DNA of 64,000 bases from JAJFFW01 sp038531315. Its GTDB lineage: Bacteria > Pseudomonadota > Alphaproteobacteria > Caulobacterales > Parvularculaceae. Positions 1 through 7,990 of this stretch are shown one piece after another. The position numbers were made by a program, and so were the translations under genes. Numbering within the stretch: the first letter of the stretch is position 1; every line of letters starts with the position of its first letter. Below the pieces are notes generated by a model. That model saw nothing but the letters and a program-made list of their open reading frames with translations. It searched no databases and was not told the DNA's origin. The DNA lies in assembly GCA_038531315.1 (NCBI GenBank), contig JBCBBT010000007.1:1-64000 (forward strand). The letters are read 5' to 3'.

Positions 1-1
1 A

Positions 2-310
2 TTCGGCATTTTTGCACAAGACGCGGACGGTAATACGTCGATCCTGGGTCAAATCGAGTTGACGGATGCGCTTGTGGCTGAGGGCACGCTTGATACGTTG
101 TCGTTGCTTGTCAGTGCGGAACAAGCAATGTCAGCCGTGGGTTCGCGCATCGGCGTGTTCTTCAATAACACCGAAGCAACGCAAATCCTGATCGACAACG
201 TGTTGCTGACGGCGAGCACGGCTGAGGTGCCGTTGCCTGCAGCGGCGTGGCTGTTCGGATCGGTCCTCGCTGGCGGCTTTGTCGCCCGGCGTCGGAAAGC
301 GAAAGCGTAA
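2..310 (+). CDS. PEP-CTERM-like surface protein, 3' end only
   Basis: This is the C-terminal part (about 102 residues) of a protein whose start lies before the window; the frame is open from base 2. The visible part alternates short beta-type segments and ends with the sorting signal VPLPAAAWLF (about residues 77-86), then a hydrophobic stretch and an Arg/Lys-rich tail (RRRKAKA). This is the layout of PEP-CTERM signals, which exosortase cleaves in the inner membrane of exopolysaccharide-making Gram-negatives. The VPLP variant is common in alpha- and gammaproteobacteria. No exosortase gene is in the window. The envelope sugar genes that follow fit the usual link with exopolysaccharide. The function of the N-terminal part cannot be judged. 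Confidence 0.75.
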   Translation, partial: FGIFAQDADGNTSILGQIELTDALVAEGTLDTLSLLVSAEQAMSAVGSRIGVFFNNTEATQILIDNVLLTASTAEVPLPAAAWLFGSVLAGGFVARRRKAKA

Positions 311-335
311 CCGACCAACAAATCTGGTTTTTTGA

Positions 336-364
336 ACAGCCCCCGAAAGGGGGCTGTTTTTTTT
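336..364 (+). terminator. Rho-independent terminator after the PEP-CTERM gene
   Basis: A perfect 9-bp stem (acagccccc / gggggctgt) with a GAAA tetraloop is followed by a run of eight Ts. It lies 25 bases after the stop codon of the PEP-CTERM gene and is the strongest intrinsic terminator seen in the window. Confidence 0.93.
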
Positions 365-442
365 GCTGGGTCTCGATTGTTAACAGTTGATGAACAGGCG
401 AGCTGACCGCCTGGGCGAGGCATTGCCCAGCGCAATGCGGCT

Positions 443-494
443 GTCGGATTGCGCTGGCGGATCGCGTTGGCGGATCACGTTGGCGGATAGCGCT
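443..494 (+). repeat. Four tandem 13-bp repeats
   Basis: Four head-to-tail copies of a 13-base unit start at 443, 456, 469 and 482, each a variant of ggcggatcgcgtt. They lie in the 384-base gap (311-694) between the PEP-CTERM terminator and the sugar dehydrogenase gene. The rest of that gap shows no convincing gene: the open frames through it are Arg-rich and match no recognisable family. Confidence 0.7.
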
Positions 495-694
495 TCGCTC
501 GCGCATCAAGGCGCTGGTCCGCCGGCGATCTCGGTCATGATCGCGTTCCGTTTACGTTTTTCAGATATGCCGTCTGTGTCAGACATTTGCGGCGTTCGGC
601 GACCGGTTCGCTGGGGGACGCGCCGCCGGCACTGAGACGCGCGCGCCGGTCGCGGCGCGGTCGAGCGCAAGAAAAACGAAACGGACGGTCGATT

Positions 695-2116
695 GTGATT
701 TTCCCCCCGCCCCCTTCCGGCAACATCACACAGGACAAAAATGTCTGCATCATAGGGCTCGGATATGTGGGCCTGACGCTTGGCGTCGCGCTCGCCGATG
801 TTGGCTTTCGCGTAACCGGCATCGAGGTCGCTCCGGAAATTTTGAAATGCCTGAATGAAGGCCGTGCTCACTTTACGGAGACAGGGCTCGACCGTCGCCT
901 GCGCAAGAACATCGACGCCGGGCGGTTTTTCTTTTCCGACGATATCGCGCAAGCCGCCGGCGCGAGCGCTTACATCATAACGGTCGGAACGCCGGTCGAC
1001 GACGCCAAGAAAACCCGCATCAACGTCCTTGAAGCCGCCGCGCGCGATGTCGCGAAGGTCTTGCTGCCGCATAATCTCGTGATCCTGCGCTCAACGGTGC
1101 GCGTCGGGATCTGCCGCGAGCTTGTCAAACCGATCCTTGATGAGACCGGCGCGCCCTATCACCTTGCTTTCTGTCCTGAGCGCACAATCGAGGGCAAAGC
1201 GATCGAAGAATTACGCAGCCTGCCGCAGGTCATCGGCGGGCTCGACGACGCCTCGACCATCAGAGCCGCGCAGCTCTTTTACGCGCTGACGCCGTCGGTT
1301 GTGCGCGTGTCGAGCCTTGAGGCCGCAGAAATGGTCAAGCTGGTCAACAACACCCACCGCGATATCATGTTCGCCTACGCCAACGAGATCGCCACCGCCG
1401 CAGAGGCGTCGGGGCTTTCGGCGATGGAGGTCATCAAGGCCGCGAATTTCGGCTATCCGCGCGGCGGCGTGCGCAAGCCCGGACCCGTGGGCGGGCCATG
1501 CCTTGAAAAAGACCCTTATATTTTGGCCGAAGGGCTCGCCCGCGCCGGCGTGACGCCCGACCTTCTTTTGGCTGGTCGCCGCCTGAACGAAACCTTGCCC
1601 CAGCGCGTCGCCGCCCGCGTCGCGGCGCTCATGCGCGCCCGCGATGGGACGGCGAAAAAGGTCGCGCTGCTTGGCCTCGCCTTCAAGGGCCGCCCCGCCA
1701 CGTCTGACTTGCGCGGCACGCTCGCCAAACCGCTTGGCGAGGCGCTTCAGGCGGCGTTTCCCGGCGCACGCCTTGTCGGCTGGGACCCGGTCGTTGCGCC
1801 CGACATGGCCCGCGAAGAGCTAAAGATTGAGGTGGCGGCGACGCTCGAAGACGCGGCGCTCGACGCCGATCTCATCGTGATACAGAACAACCACCCCGCC
1901 TTCGCCGAGATGAACCTCGCAACGCTATCCGCCACGATGAACGAGAATGGCCTGATCTTCGACTTGTGGGCCCAAAATGAAGGCGATGAACTCGTCTTGC
2001 GCAATAACGTCGCTTACGGATGTCTTGGTTCAGCGCATGTGCAGGGCGGCGCATTACAAAAAGAACAAACACAACAACCGTCTGGGTCAGAAATCCGGCG
2101 CGCGGCGACAGGGTGA
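695..2116 (+). CDS. Nucleotide-sugar dehydrogenase (UDP-glucose/UDP-ManNAc type)
   Basis: The protein oxidises a UDP-sugar C6 alcohol to the uronic acid with two NAD+, supplying precursors for surface polysaccharide. The N-terminal Rossmann motif GLGYVG is at residues 21-26. The middle has FCPERTIEGKA and a conserved dimerisation helix, and the catalytic cysteine is Cys269 in GGPCLEKDPYIL. The CPER(T/V)-type motif is closer to WecC-like UDP-N-acetylmannosaminuronate dehydrogenases than to plain Ugd, so the substrate is left open. The frame is open back to a TTG at 587, but that extension is an Arg-rich stretch unlike the family, so the GTG at 695 is preferred. The C-terminus is about 25 residues longer than usual and rich in Gln and Ser. 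It converges with kdsD. Confidence 0.85.
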   Translation: MIFPPPPSGNITQDKNVCIIGLGYVGLTLGVALADVGFRVTGIEVAPEILKCLNEGRAHFTETGLDRRLRKNIDAGRFFFSDDIAQAAGASAYIITVGTPVDDAKKTRINVLEAAARDVAKVLLPHNLVILRSTVRVGICRELVKPILDETGAPYHLAFCPERTIEGKAIEELRSLPQVIGGLDDASTIRAAQLFYALTPSVVRVSSLEAAEMVKLVNNTHRDIMFAYANEIATAAEASGLSAMEVIKAANFGYPRGGVRKPGPVGGPCLEKDPYILAEGLARAGVTPDLLLAGRRLNETLPQRVAARVAALMRARDGTAKKVALLGLAFKGRPATSDLRGTLAKPLGEALQAAFPGARLVGWDPVVAPDMAREELKIEVAATLEDAALDADLIVIQNNHPAFAEMNLATLSATMNENGLIFDLWAQNEGDELVLRNNVAYGCLGSAHVQGGALQKEQTQQPSGSEIRRAATG

Positions 2117-2144
2117 CTTCGCACAACGAAAGCGGCCGATCGCG

Positions 2145-3116
2145 TCAGATAATGCCGGCTTTCAAAACATCATGCATATGAATGATGCCGACCGGCTTGT
2201 CGTTCTCGGTAATGAAAATCTGCGTGATCTTGCGCTCGTTCATGACCTGAAGAATGCGCGCCGCGAGGCTATTCGGCGGCGCCGTCACGGGATTTTCCTT
2301 CATTGCGGCGGCGACGGTTTCGGGGGTTTTTCCGAGCGCTATAAGGCGGCGCAAATCACCATCCGTGATGACGCCGACCAACCGTCCCGCCTCGTCTGTC
2401 ACGCCCACACACCCCATCGACTTTCGCGAAATCTCGCTCAAGCCGTCCTGTAGCGACATTTCAGCGGCGATCAGCGGCACAGCCTCCCCGACATGCATGA
2501 GATCGCGCGCGGTCTTGAGCATGGCGCCGAGCTTACCGCCGGGGTGGAAGATCTTGAATTCATCCGCCTTGAAGCCGCGTCGCCGCAACAAAGCGACCGC
2601 GAGCGCATCGCCAAGCGCCATCGACATCGTCGTCGACGTCGTCGGCGCTTTTGTTTCCGCACACGCCTCTTCCGCCGGCGGCAATAACAGCGTCACGGTC
2701 GCGGCCTGCGCCAGAGTGCTTTCGGCGACAGCGGTAATCGCGATCAACACGACGTCGTAACGGCGCGCATAATGAATAATATCGTTGAGCTCTTCCGTCT
2801 CGCCGGAACGCGACAAAGCAAGCAGAACATCGTCCGGCTGGATCATGCCGAGATCGCCGTGGCTCGCCTCTGCGGGGTGGACAAAATACGACGCCGTCCC
2901 CGTCGAAGACAGTGTGGAGGCGATCTTCCGCGCCACGTGACCGGACTTGCCGATGCCGGCGCATATCACCCGCCCGGACGCCTGCATGATGCGGTCGACC
3001 GCCTCGCAAAATGGCGCGCCCAGTGATTGGCTCAACATCAAAAGACCGTCGGCCTCCGTCTGCAGAACATCGCGGGCGGCGGCGAGCGCTTCATCTTTTC
3101 GGGTTTGTTCGTCCAA
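2145..3116 (-). CDS. kdsD: Arabinose-5-phosphate isomerase (KpsF/GutQ family)
   Basis: It converts ribulose-5-phosphate to arabinose-5-phosphate, the first committed step towards KDO of lipopolysaccharide. The N-terminal SIS domain (about residues 35-190) has CAGIGKSGHVARKIASTLSS, SHGDLGMI and the SRSGETEE phosphosugar loop. Two CBS domains follow (about 205-323), giving the usual full-length KdsD of about 320 residues. The start is a TTG at 3116; the next Met would cut into the conserved N-terminal helix. It is divergent from kdsB with a 178-base gap. With kdsB and kdsA in the same 3.5 kb, a biosynthetic rather than catabolic (GutQ) role is likely. Confidence 0.93.
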   Translation of the reverse strand: MDEQTRKDEALAAARDVLQTEADGLLMLSQSLGAPFCEAVDRIMQASGRVICAGIGKSGHVARKIASTLSSTGTASYFVHPAEASHGDLGMIQPDDVLLALSRSGETEELNDIIHYARRYDVVLIAITAVAESTLAQAATVTLLLPPAEEACAETKAPTTSTTMSMALGDALAVALLRRRGFKADEFKIFHPGGKLGAMLKTARDLMHVGEAVPLIAAEMSLQDGLSEISRKSMGCVGVTDEAGRLVGVITDGDLRRLIALGKTPETVAAAMKENPVTAPPNSLAARILQVMNERKITQIFITENDKPVGIIHMHDVLKAGII

Positions 3117-3294
3117 CGTACGACCTGAATTCTGGCGACACTGTGTATCTGTCTACCGGATTTCCGTGCGCCGGCAAAACCGCGAGACGGGGCGCGCGGC
3201 GCTATTCTTGACCCGGGGCGAAAAAGCCCGCAGCAAGTCAGGAGAGCCGCGTCCAGAGCGGGCGCAAAAAGGCGCCAACGGACATTGATACGCC

Positions 3295-4113
3295 ATGAGC
3301 CTGAAAACCCTGATTGTCGTGCCCGCACGTTACGAATCGACGCGCTTTCCCGGCAAACCGCTCGCCAAAATCTCCGGCGTCTCGATGGTGGTCAGAGTGG
3401 CCCGGCGCGCCGAAGCCGCCGCGCGCGCCCTCGACAATGCGACCTATGTGGTGGCGACGGACGATCAGCGGATCGCCGATCATTGCCGCGACAACGGATA
3501 TAGCGCGGTGCTGACCGATGCGGCCTTGCCGAGCGGTTCGGACAGGGCGCTAGCCGCGGCGCGGGCCGTCAGCGAAACGCCGCGTTTTATTGTCAATTTG
3601 CAAGGCGACGCCCCGTTCACCCCGCCCGATCACATCACCGCCATCGTAGCGGCGCTGGAAGCGCGCGAGGCCGATGCGACGACGCCCTGCGTCAGGCTCG
3701 ACTGGGCCGGGCTCGATGCGTTGCGCGAGGCCAAGAAGACGTCTCCGTTTAGCGGGACGACCTGTCTTGTCGGCGAAGACGGCGAGGCCTTGTGGTTTTC
3801 AAAAACAATTTTGCCGACCCTGCGCAACGAGGACGCTCTGCGGCGCGAGCGCACACTCTCTCCGGTGCGCCAACACATCGGGCTTTATGCATTCCAAAGA
3901 CAAAGCCTGCAGCGCTTTGCCGACCTGCCGTCGTCGCCTTACGAAAAACTTGAGGGTCTTGAACAGCTGCGTCTGCTTGAAAACCGCATGTCGCTTCTGT
4001 GTGTCGAGGTTGCGCCTGCGCGCTTTTTGGCGAGCGGCGTCGATACGCCGGAGGACCTCGCTCGGGTCGAAGCGCTGATCGCCGCCAACGGCGATCCTGA
4101 TCGGGACATCTGA
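3295..4113 (+). CDS. kdsB: 3-deoxy-manno-octulosonate cytidylyltransferase
   Basis: It activates KDO with CTP to CMP-KDO, the donor for lipid A core assembly in the cytoplasm. The N-terminus has the nucleotidyltransferase signature VVPARYESTRFPGKPLAKI (about residues 8-26), followed by VVATDD and NLQGDAPF. The LQGDAP motif departs slightly from the classical VQGDEP (D-A for D-E). At 272 residues it is slightly longer than the usual 245-260. The ATG at 3295 directly precedes the conserved N-terminus. It is followed after four bases by a histidine phosphatase gene, so the two are almost certainly co-transcribed. Confidence 0.92.
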   Translation: MSLKTLIVVPARYESTRFPGKPLAKISGVSMVVRVARRAEAAARALDNATYVVATDDQRIADHCRDNGYSAVLTDAALPSGSDRALAAARAVSETPRFIVNLQGDAPFTPPDHITAIVAALEAREADATTPCVRLDWAGLDALREAKKTSPFSGTTCLVGEDGEALWFSKTILPTLRNEDALRRERTLSPVRQHIGLYAFQRQSLQRFADLPSSPYEKLEGLEQLRLLENRMSLLCVEVAPARFLASGVDTPEDLARVEALIAANGDPDRDI

Positions 4114-4117
4114 CGCA

Positions 4118-4759
4118 ATGGGGCGGCTCTTTATTGTCAGGCATGGCAATACCTTCGACGCCGGTGATGTGGTGCGGCGGGTTGGAAGGCGCACCGATCT
4201 TGCGCTGTCGGTATCCGGCCGCGAACAGGCGGCGGCGCTCGGCCGGTATTTTGCGGCGTTGACGTCTCGCATCGACGCCATCTTCGCGGCCCCGCTGCGC
4301 CGGACACTGGAAACCGCTGAAATCATCCGTTCAGATATCAACAAAGACCTGCCTGTCGAGCGCCGCGCCGACCTTTCGGAAATCGACTACGGGCCCGATG
4401 AAAATCAACCTGAAGACGTCGTCATTGCACGGATCGGCGCGGAGGCCATGCGTCGTTGGAATGAAGACGCCGCGCCGCCGCATGGTTGGGACGTCGATCC
4501 GGCTGCGCTGACCGATAGCTGGCGGACGTTATTTAAAGAAGTCGCGGCAGGGTCAGAAGACACGGGCGCGCTGGCGGTCACCAGCAACGGCGTTGCGCGC
4601 TTTGCGCTCGACGCAGCCGACCACCGGCCTTCCAACGCGCCCCGCAAACTGCGGACTGGCGCTTTCGGCGTTGTCGATCTTTCACTGAACGCCGCCGGCG
4701 ACGTCGCCGCGATCATCGCCGGATGGGACTTGCGTCCAGGCGAGGTTTCTGGCGGTTGA
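4118..4759 (+). CDS. Histidine phosphatase family protein next to kdsB
   Basis: This is a phosphoglycerate-mutase-like phosphatase of 213 residues. The phosphohistidine motif RHG is at residues 8-10, with a second conserved arginine region at PLRRTLETAEII. Where most members have the second catalytic histidine (SHGG), this protein reads TSNGV, with Ser156-Asn157. The first acidic region (DLSEIDYGP) is present. It begins four bases after kdsB and ends 21 bases before the convergent kdsA. In KDO synthesis the remaining step is KDO-8-phosphate dephosphorylation by KdsC, a HAD enzyme not seen here. A role in that step is only an inference from position; a general housekeeping phosphatase is equally possible. 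Confidence 0.8.
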   Translation: MGRLFIVRHGNTFDAGDVVRRVGRRTDLALSVSGREQAAALGRYFAALTSRIDAIFAAPLRRTLETAEIIRSDINKDLPVERRADLSEIDYGPDENQPEDVVIARIGAEAMRRWNEDAAPPHGWDVDPAALTDSWRTLFKEVAAGSEDTGALAVTSNGVARFALDAADHRPSNAPRKLRTGAFGVVDLSLNAAGDVAAIIAGWDLRPGEVSGG

Positions 4760-4780
4760 ATGAATTTGCCATCGCGCCGT

Positions 4781-5659
4781 CTAAAGCGGCAAGTCGAGCG
4801 ATTTATAGAGCCGGTCGAATGCGCTCACTGTTTTTACGACCCGATCAAGCTCATCAAGCCTGATCATATTCGGCCCGTCCGACGGCGCATTGTCCGGGTC
4901 CTGATGGGTTTCCATGAAGACGCCCGCGATACCGACCGCAGCGGCGGCGCGCGCCAGCACCGGTGCGAAATCGCGTTGACCGCCGGACGACGCGCCCTGC
5001 CCGCCGGGCTGTTGCACCGAATGGGTGGCGTCAAAAATCACAGGCACGCCGTTGGCGCGCAGTTCAGGGATCGCGCGCATGTCGGTGACAAGGGTATTGT
5101 AGCCAAAACTGGCGCCGCGTTCGGTCACCAGAATTTGTTCCGCTCCGAAGGCGCGTAATTTATCGACCACATGGCGCATGTCCCAGGGCGCCAGAAACTG
5201 TCCTTTTTTAACATTGACGGCGCGCCCGGTTTCCGCCGCCGCCATCAGAAGATCGGTCTGGCGACAGAGAAACGCCGGAATCTGCAAGATATCGGCGATG
5301 TCGGCGACGGGCGCGCATTGCTCGGGCAGATGCACGTCTGTCAGGACCGGCAATCCGACGCCGCTTCGGATTTCGGTGAAAATCTCCCCGGCGGCGTCGA
5401 GGCCAAGCCCCCGCACGCCGGCGGCGCTGGTCCGGTTCGCCTTATCGAAGGAGGTTTTGTAGACCGCGTCGACGCCGGCGGCGTCCGCAATCTCCTTGAT
5501 GGCGCGGGCCATCATGAAGGCATGGTCCGCATCTTCAAGGACACACGGGCCCAGAATAAAGCCCGCCGGGCCGGCGTTCGAAAACGTCGCCTTTCGCCCC
5601 GCAGGGCTCTCGATCACTACGCTCGCGGCCCCGCCGTCGCCCTTCGTCGATCCTGCCAT
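4781..5659 (-). CDS. kdsA: 3-deoxy-8-phosphooctulonate synthase
   Basis: It condenses phosphoenolpyruvate with arabinose-5-phosphate to KDO-8-phosphate. At 292 residues it is the usual size plus a short N-terminal tail of about 15. Visible family motifs are FILGPCVLEDADHAFMMA, YKTSFDKANRTS, GLPVLTDVHLPEQ, the LCRQTDLL strand, KKGQFLAPWDM and ATHSVQQPGG. The start ATG at 5659 has GGGAAG upstream. It points away from rfbA across a very GC-rich 243-base divergent region (5660-5902) that probably holds both promoters; no clear -10 or operator was recognised there. Confidence 0.95.
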   Translation of the reverse strand: MAGSTKGDGGAASVVIESPAGRKATFSNAGPAGFILGPCVLEDADHAFMMARAIKEIADAAGVDAVYKTSFDKANRTSAAGVRGLGLDAAGEIFTEIRSGVGLPVLTDVHLPEQCAPVADIADILQIPAFLCRQTDLLMAAAETGRAVNVKKGQFLAPWDMRHVVDKLRAFGAEQILVTERGASFGYNTLVTDMRAIPELRANGVPVIFDATHSVQQPGGQGASSGGQRDFAPVLARAAAAVGIAGVFMETHQDPDNAPSDGPNMIRLDELDRVVKTVSAFDRLYKSLDLPL

Positions 5660-5902
5660 ATAACTTCCCTAACGGTCCTCATCGCCTGCGCGCGATGAGA
5701 TAGCACGATTTGCCGCGCGGCGCGCTCGCCGCGGCGGCGCGCCGCCGACCTGTTGCGCGGCGCGCAGGCCCCCGGTAAAAGCGCGGCGATACGGGCCGTT
5801 AAGACGCAAGCGCTAGGCTCTTTCCAGTCGCCGGCCTGTCCTCCAGCGCCGGACATTTTCAATCGGACGCCGCGACAGCCGAGCAATGGAAAGGCGCGCA
5901 CC

Positions 5903-6778
5903 ATGAAGGGCATCATTCTCGCCGGGGGCTCAGGCACGCGGCTTTATCCGATCACGCGGGCGGCCTGCAAGCAGCTCCTGCCGATCTACGACAAGCCGAT
6001 GATCTATTACCCGCTGACAACACTGATGCTGGCGGGCATCCGGGATATCCTGATCATTACGACGCCGGAAGATCAGGCCATCTTCGAGCGGCTTCTTGGC
6101 GACGGCGCCCAGTGGGGCCTCAATCTCGCCTATGAGCCGCAACCGAAGCCGGAGGGCCTCGCGCAGGCCTTTCTGATCGGCGAGGATTTTGTCGGCGGCG
6201 ACAAGAGCGCGCTCATTCTGGGCGACAATATTTTTTACGGCCATGGCCTGCCCGCCATGCTCGATGAGGCGGCTAATCTCCAGGCCGGCGCTGTTGTCTT
6301 TGGCAGCCACGTTCAGGACCCCGAACGCTATGGCGTCGTCGCCTTCGACAAAAACGGCCGCGCTGTCAGCATTGAAGAAAAGCCTGAGAAACCGAAATCC
6401 AACTACGCCGTAACCGGGCTTTATTTTTATGACGAGACGGTTTGCGCCCGCGCCCGCGAAGTAAAGCCCTCCGCACGCGGAGAACTAGAAATCACAACGC
6501 TCAATGAGATGTACCTGAATGAAGGCGCTCTCAACGTTAAATTGCTCGGTCGCGGCTTTGCATGGCTCGACACCGGCACCTATACCTCACTTTTGCAGGC
6601 CGGCCAGTATGTTCAAACGGTCGAAGAACGCCAGGGCCTGAAGATCGGCTGCATCGAGGAAGTCGCTTATCGCAAAGGTTTCATCAACGCCGACCAGGTG
6701 CGTGCGCTCGCTGAACCGCTCCTGAAAAGCGGCTATGGCGCCTATCTCATTCAGATGCTCGAAGAGCGTATTTTCTAG
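5903..6778 (+). CDS. rfbA: Glucose-1-phosphate thymidylyltransferase
   Basis: It makes dTDP-glucose from glucose-1-phosphate and dTTP, the first step of dTDP-rhamnose synthesis. The N-terminus carries the pyrophosphorylase signature GIILAGGSGTRLYPIT, followed by KQLLPIYDKPMIYYPL and LGDNIFYGHGL. At 291 residues it is exactly the RmlA length. The frame is open for 150 bases upstream, but the ATG at 5903 matches the invariant family start (MKGIILAGG). rfbC follows after two bases. The other two genes of the pathway, rfbB and rfbD, are not in the window. Confidence 0.95.
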   Translation: MKGIILAGGSGTRLYPITRAACKQLLPIYDKPMIYYPLTTLMLAGIRDILIITTPEDQAIFERLLGDGAQWGLNLAYEPQPKPEGLAQAFLIGEDFVGGDKSALILGDNIFYGHGLPAMLDEAANLQAGAVVFGSHVQDPERYGVVAFDKNGRAVSIEEKPEKPKSNYAVTGLYFYDETVCARAREVKPSARGELEITTLNEMYLNEGALNVKLLGRGFAWLDTGTYTSLLQAGQYVQTVEERQGLKIGCIEEVAYRKGFINADQVRALAEPLLKSGYGAYLIQMLEERIF

Positions 6779-6780
6779 TT

Positions 6781-7332
6781 ATGGACGTCGCGGAGACCGC
6801 CATTCCCGACGTGAAGATTTTTACGCCGCGCGTCTTTGAAGACGACCGCGGCTACTTCACCGAGACCTATACGCAAAATAAATTTGATCCTCATGCGCCG
6901 GGTCTTTCCTTCGTCCAGGACAATGAGTCCTTTTCGCGCGACAAATTCACCGTAAGGGGGCTTCATTATCAGGCGCCGCCCTTTGCTCAGGACAAGCTGG
7001 TGCGGGTTTTGAAAGGGCGCATTCTCGACGTGGCCGTGGATGTGCGCAAAGGCTCAGCGACGTTTGGAAAGTGGGTCGCAGAAGAATTATCGTTTGAGAA
7101 TAAAAAGCAATTGCTGGCGCCGAAGGGTTTCCTCCATGGGTTCATGACGCTCGAACCCGATACGCTCGTCGCTTATAAAGTGACCGACTTTTATAATGGC
7201 GAGGCGGACGGCGCCGTCTTCTGGGCCTCGCCGACGCTGGCGATTGACTGGCCCGCAACGCCCGATCAGGCGACCTTGTCCGCGAAGGACGCCGCTGCGC
7301 CGGACTTTAGTCAGTTCGCATCGCCATTTTGA
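6781..7332 (+). CDS. rfbC: dTDP-4-dehydrorhamnose 3,5-epimerase
   Basis: It epimerises dTDP-4-keto-6-deoxyglucose at C3 and C5. It is a cupin of 183 residues with EDDRGYFTETY near the N-terminus, the catalytic histidine region VRGLHYQ (about residue 61), KLVRVLKGRILDVAVDVR and FLHGFMTLE. The size and order of motifs are those of RmlC. It starts two bases after rfbA, so the two are one transcript. It converges with a glycosyltransferase-like gene 33 bases on, and no clear terminator hairpin was seen between them. Confidence 0.94.
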   Translation: MDVAETAIPDVKIFTPRVFEDDRGYFTETYTQNKFDPHAPGLSFVQDNESFSRDKFTVRGLHYQAPPFAQDKLVRVLKGRILDVAVDVRKGSATFGKWVAEELSFENKKQLLAPKGFLHGFMTLEPDTLVAYKVTDFYNGEADGAVFWASPTLAIDWPATPDQATLSAKDAAAPDFSQFASPF

Positions 7333-7365
7333 GACGCCGCGACGTTCGCCGTGACGATGTTCAGG

Positions 7366-7983
7366 TCAATCGCGGGTCGTCAACAGCTGCATCCCCGCAA
7401 GATCGTCGGCGGTGTCGATATCGCTGAGCGTTTCGATCAGCGAGACCCTGAAACCCGGCGGCAGCGATCGCAGAGTGTCGTCGAGCGTCGTTGCGCTTGA
7501 CCAGCGCACGCCCGCGAAAAGATCATGCGCCGGCGTGCGCCGCGCCAATCCGATCAGCCAGTAGCCGCCATCATCGGCCGGACCGAAAACCGCATCGTGG
7601 CCGCGCAGGCGCTCAAAAGCCGCGCGCACATGGATCGCTGAAATCGCCGGCGCATCGGCGCCGATAATCACAACCGGACCGGGGCCCACCGCGCGCATCG
7701 CCGTTTTCATGCGCGCCCCAAGGTCGCCGGCGCCTTGCGATACGCGGGGCAGCGATGCGGGCCAAAGGGGACGCGGACGCCCTATTTCAGTGACCGGATC
7801 GACGGCGAGCACCGTTCGCCATGGCCCCCGGCGCGCGCGCATAATCGTATGCCTCGTCAGGGAACGGAATATCGCGGCGGAACGCGCAAGGCCGATGTCT
7901 GCGCCGAGCCGCGTTTTAACGCGGCCCGCCACAGGCGCTTTCACCATAATGATCAATGTGGCGCGCCCGCTCGAAGCTCTCAT
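7366..7983 (-). CDS. TIGR04282-type glycosyltransferase-like protein (DUF2064)
   Basis: This is a GT-A-like nucleotidyl/glycosyl transferase of 205 residues. Key motifs are IIMVKAPVAGRVKTRL near the N-terminus, GDLGARM, VVIIGADAPAI in place of the usual GSDcP, and FGPADDGGYWLIGL. The family is described as transferase 1 of the rSAM/selenodomain-associated or arsenosugar-biosynthesis sets, usually paired with a TIGR04283 protein, as here with the gene at 7991. The ATG at 7983 lies seven bases beyond the stop of its partner, marking a two-gene operon. The substrate is not determinable; no ArsS-like gene is present in the window. Confidence 0.85.
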   Translation of the reverse strand: MRASSGRATLIIMVKAPVAGRVKTRLGADIGLARSAAIFRSLTRHTIMRARRGPWRTVLAVDPVTEIGRPRPLWPASLPRVSQGAGDLGARMKTAMRAVGPGPVVIIGADAPAISAIHVRAAFERLRGHDAVFGPADDGGYWLIGLARRTPAHDLFAGVRWSSATTLDDTLRSLPPGFRVSLIETLSDIDTADDLAGMQLLTTRD

Positions 7984-7990
7984 GGGGCGG

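Noticed and set aside
443..494. Tandem repeats considered as a CRISPR array
   Set aside because: Units are 13 bases and contiguous, with no spacers and no cas genes.
587..694. 36-codon N-terminal extension of the sugar dehydrogenase from TTG at 587
   Set aside because: The extension is Arg-rich and unlike the family, whose Rossmann strand begins near residue 16 from the GTG at 695.
506..1072. Minus-strand open frame overlapping the sugar dehydrogenase start and the upstream gap
   Set aside because: It covers the Rossmann-fold region in antisense and has no recognisable domain.
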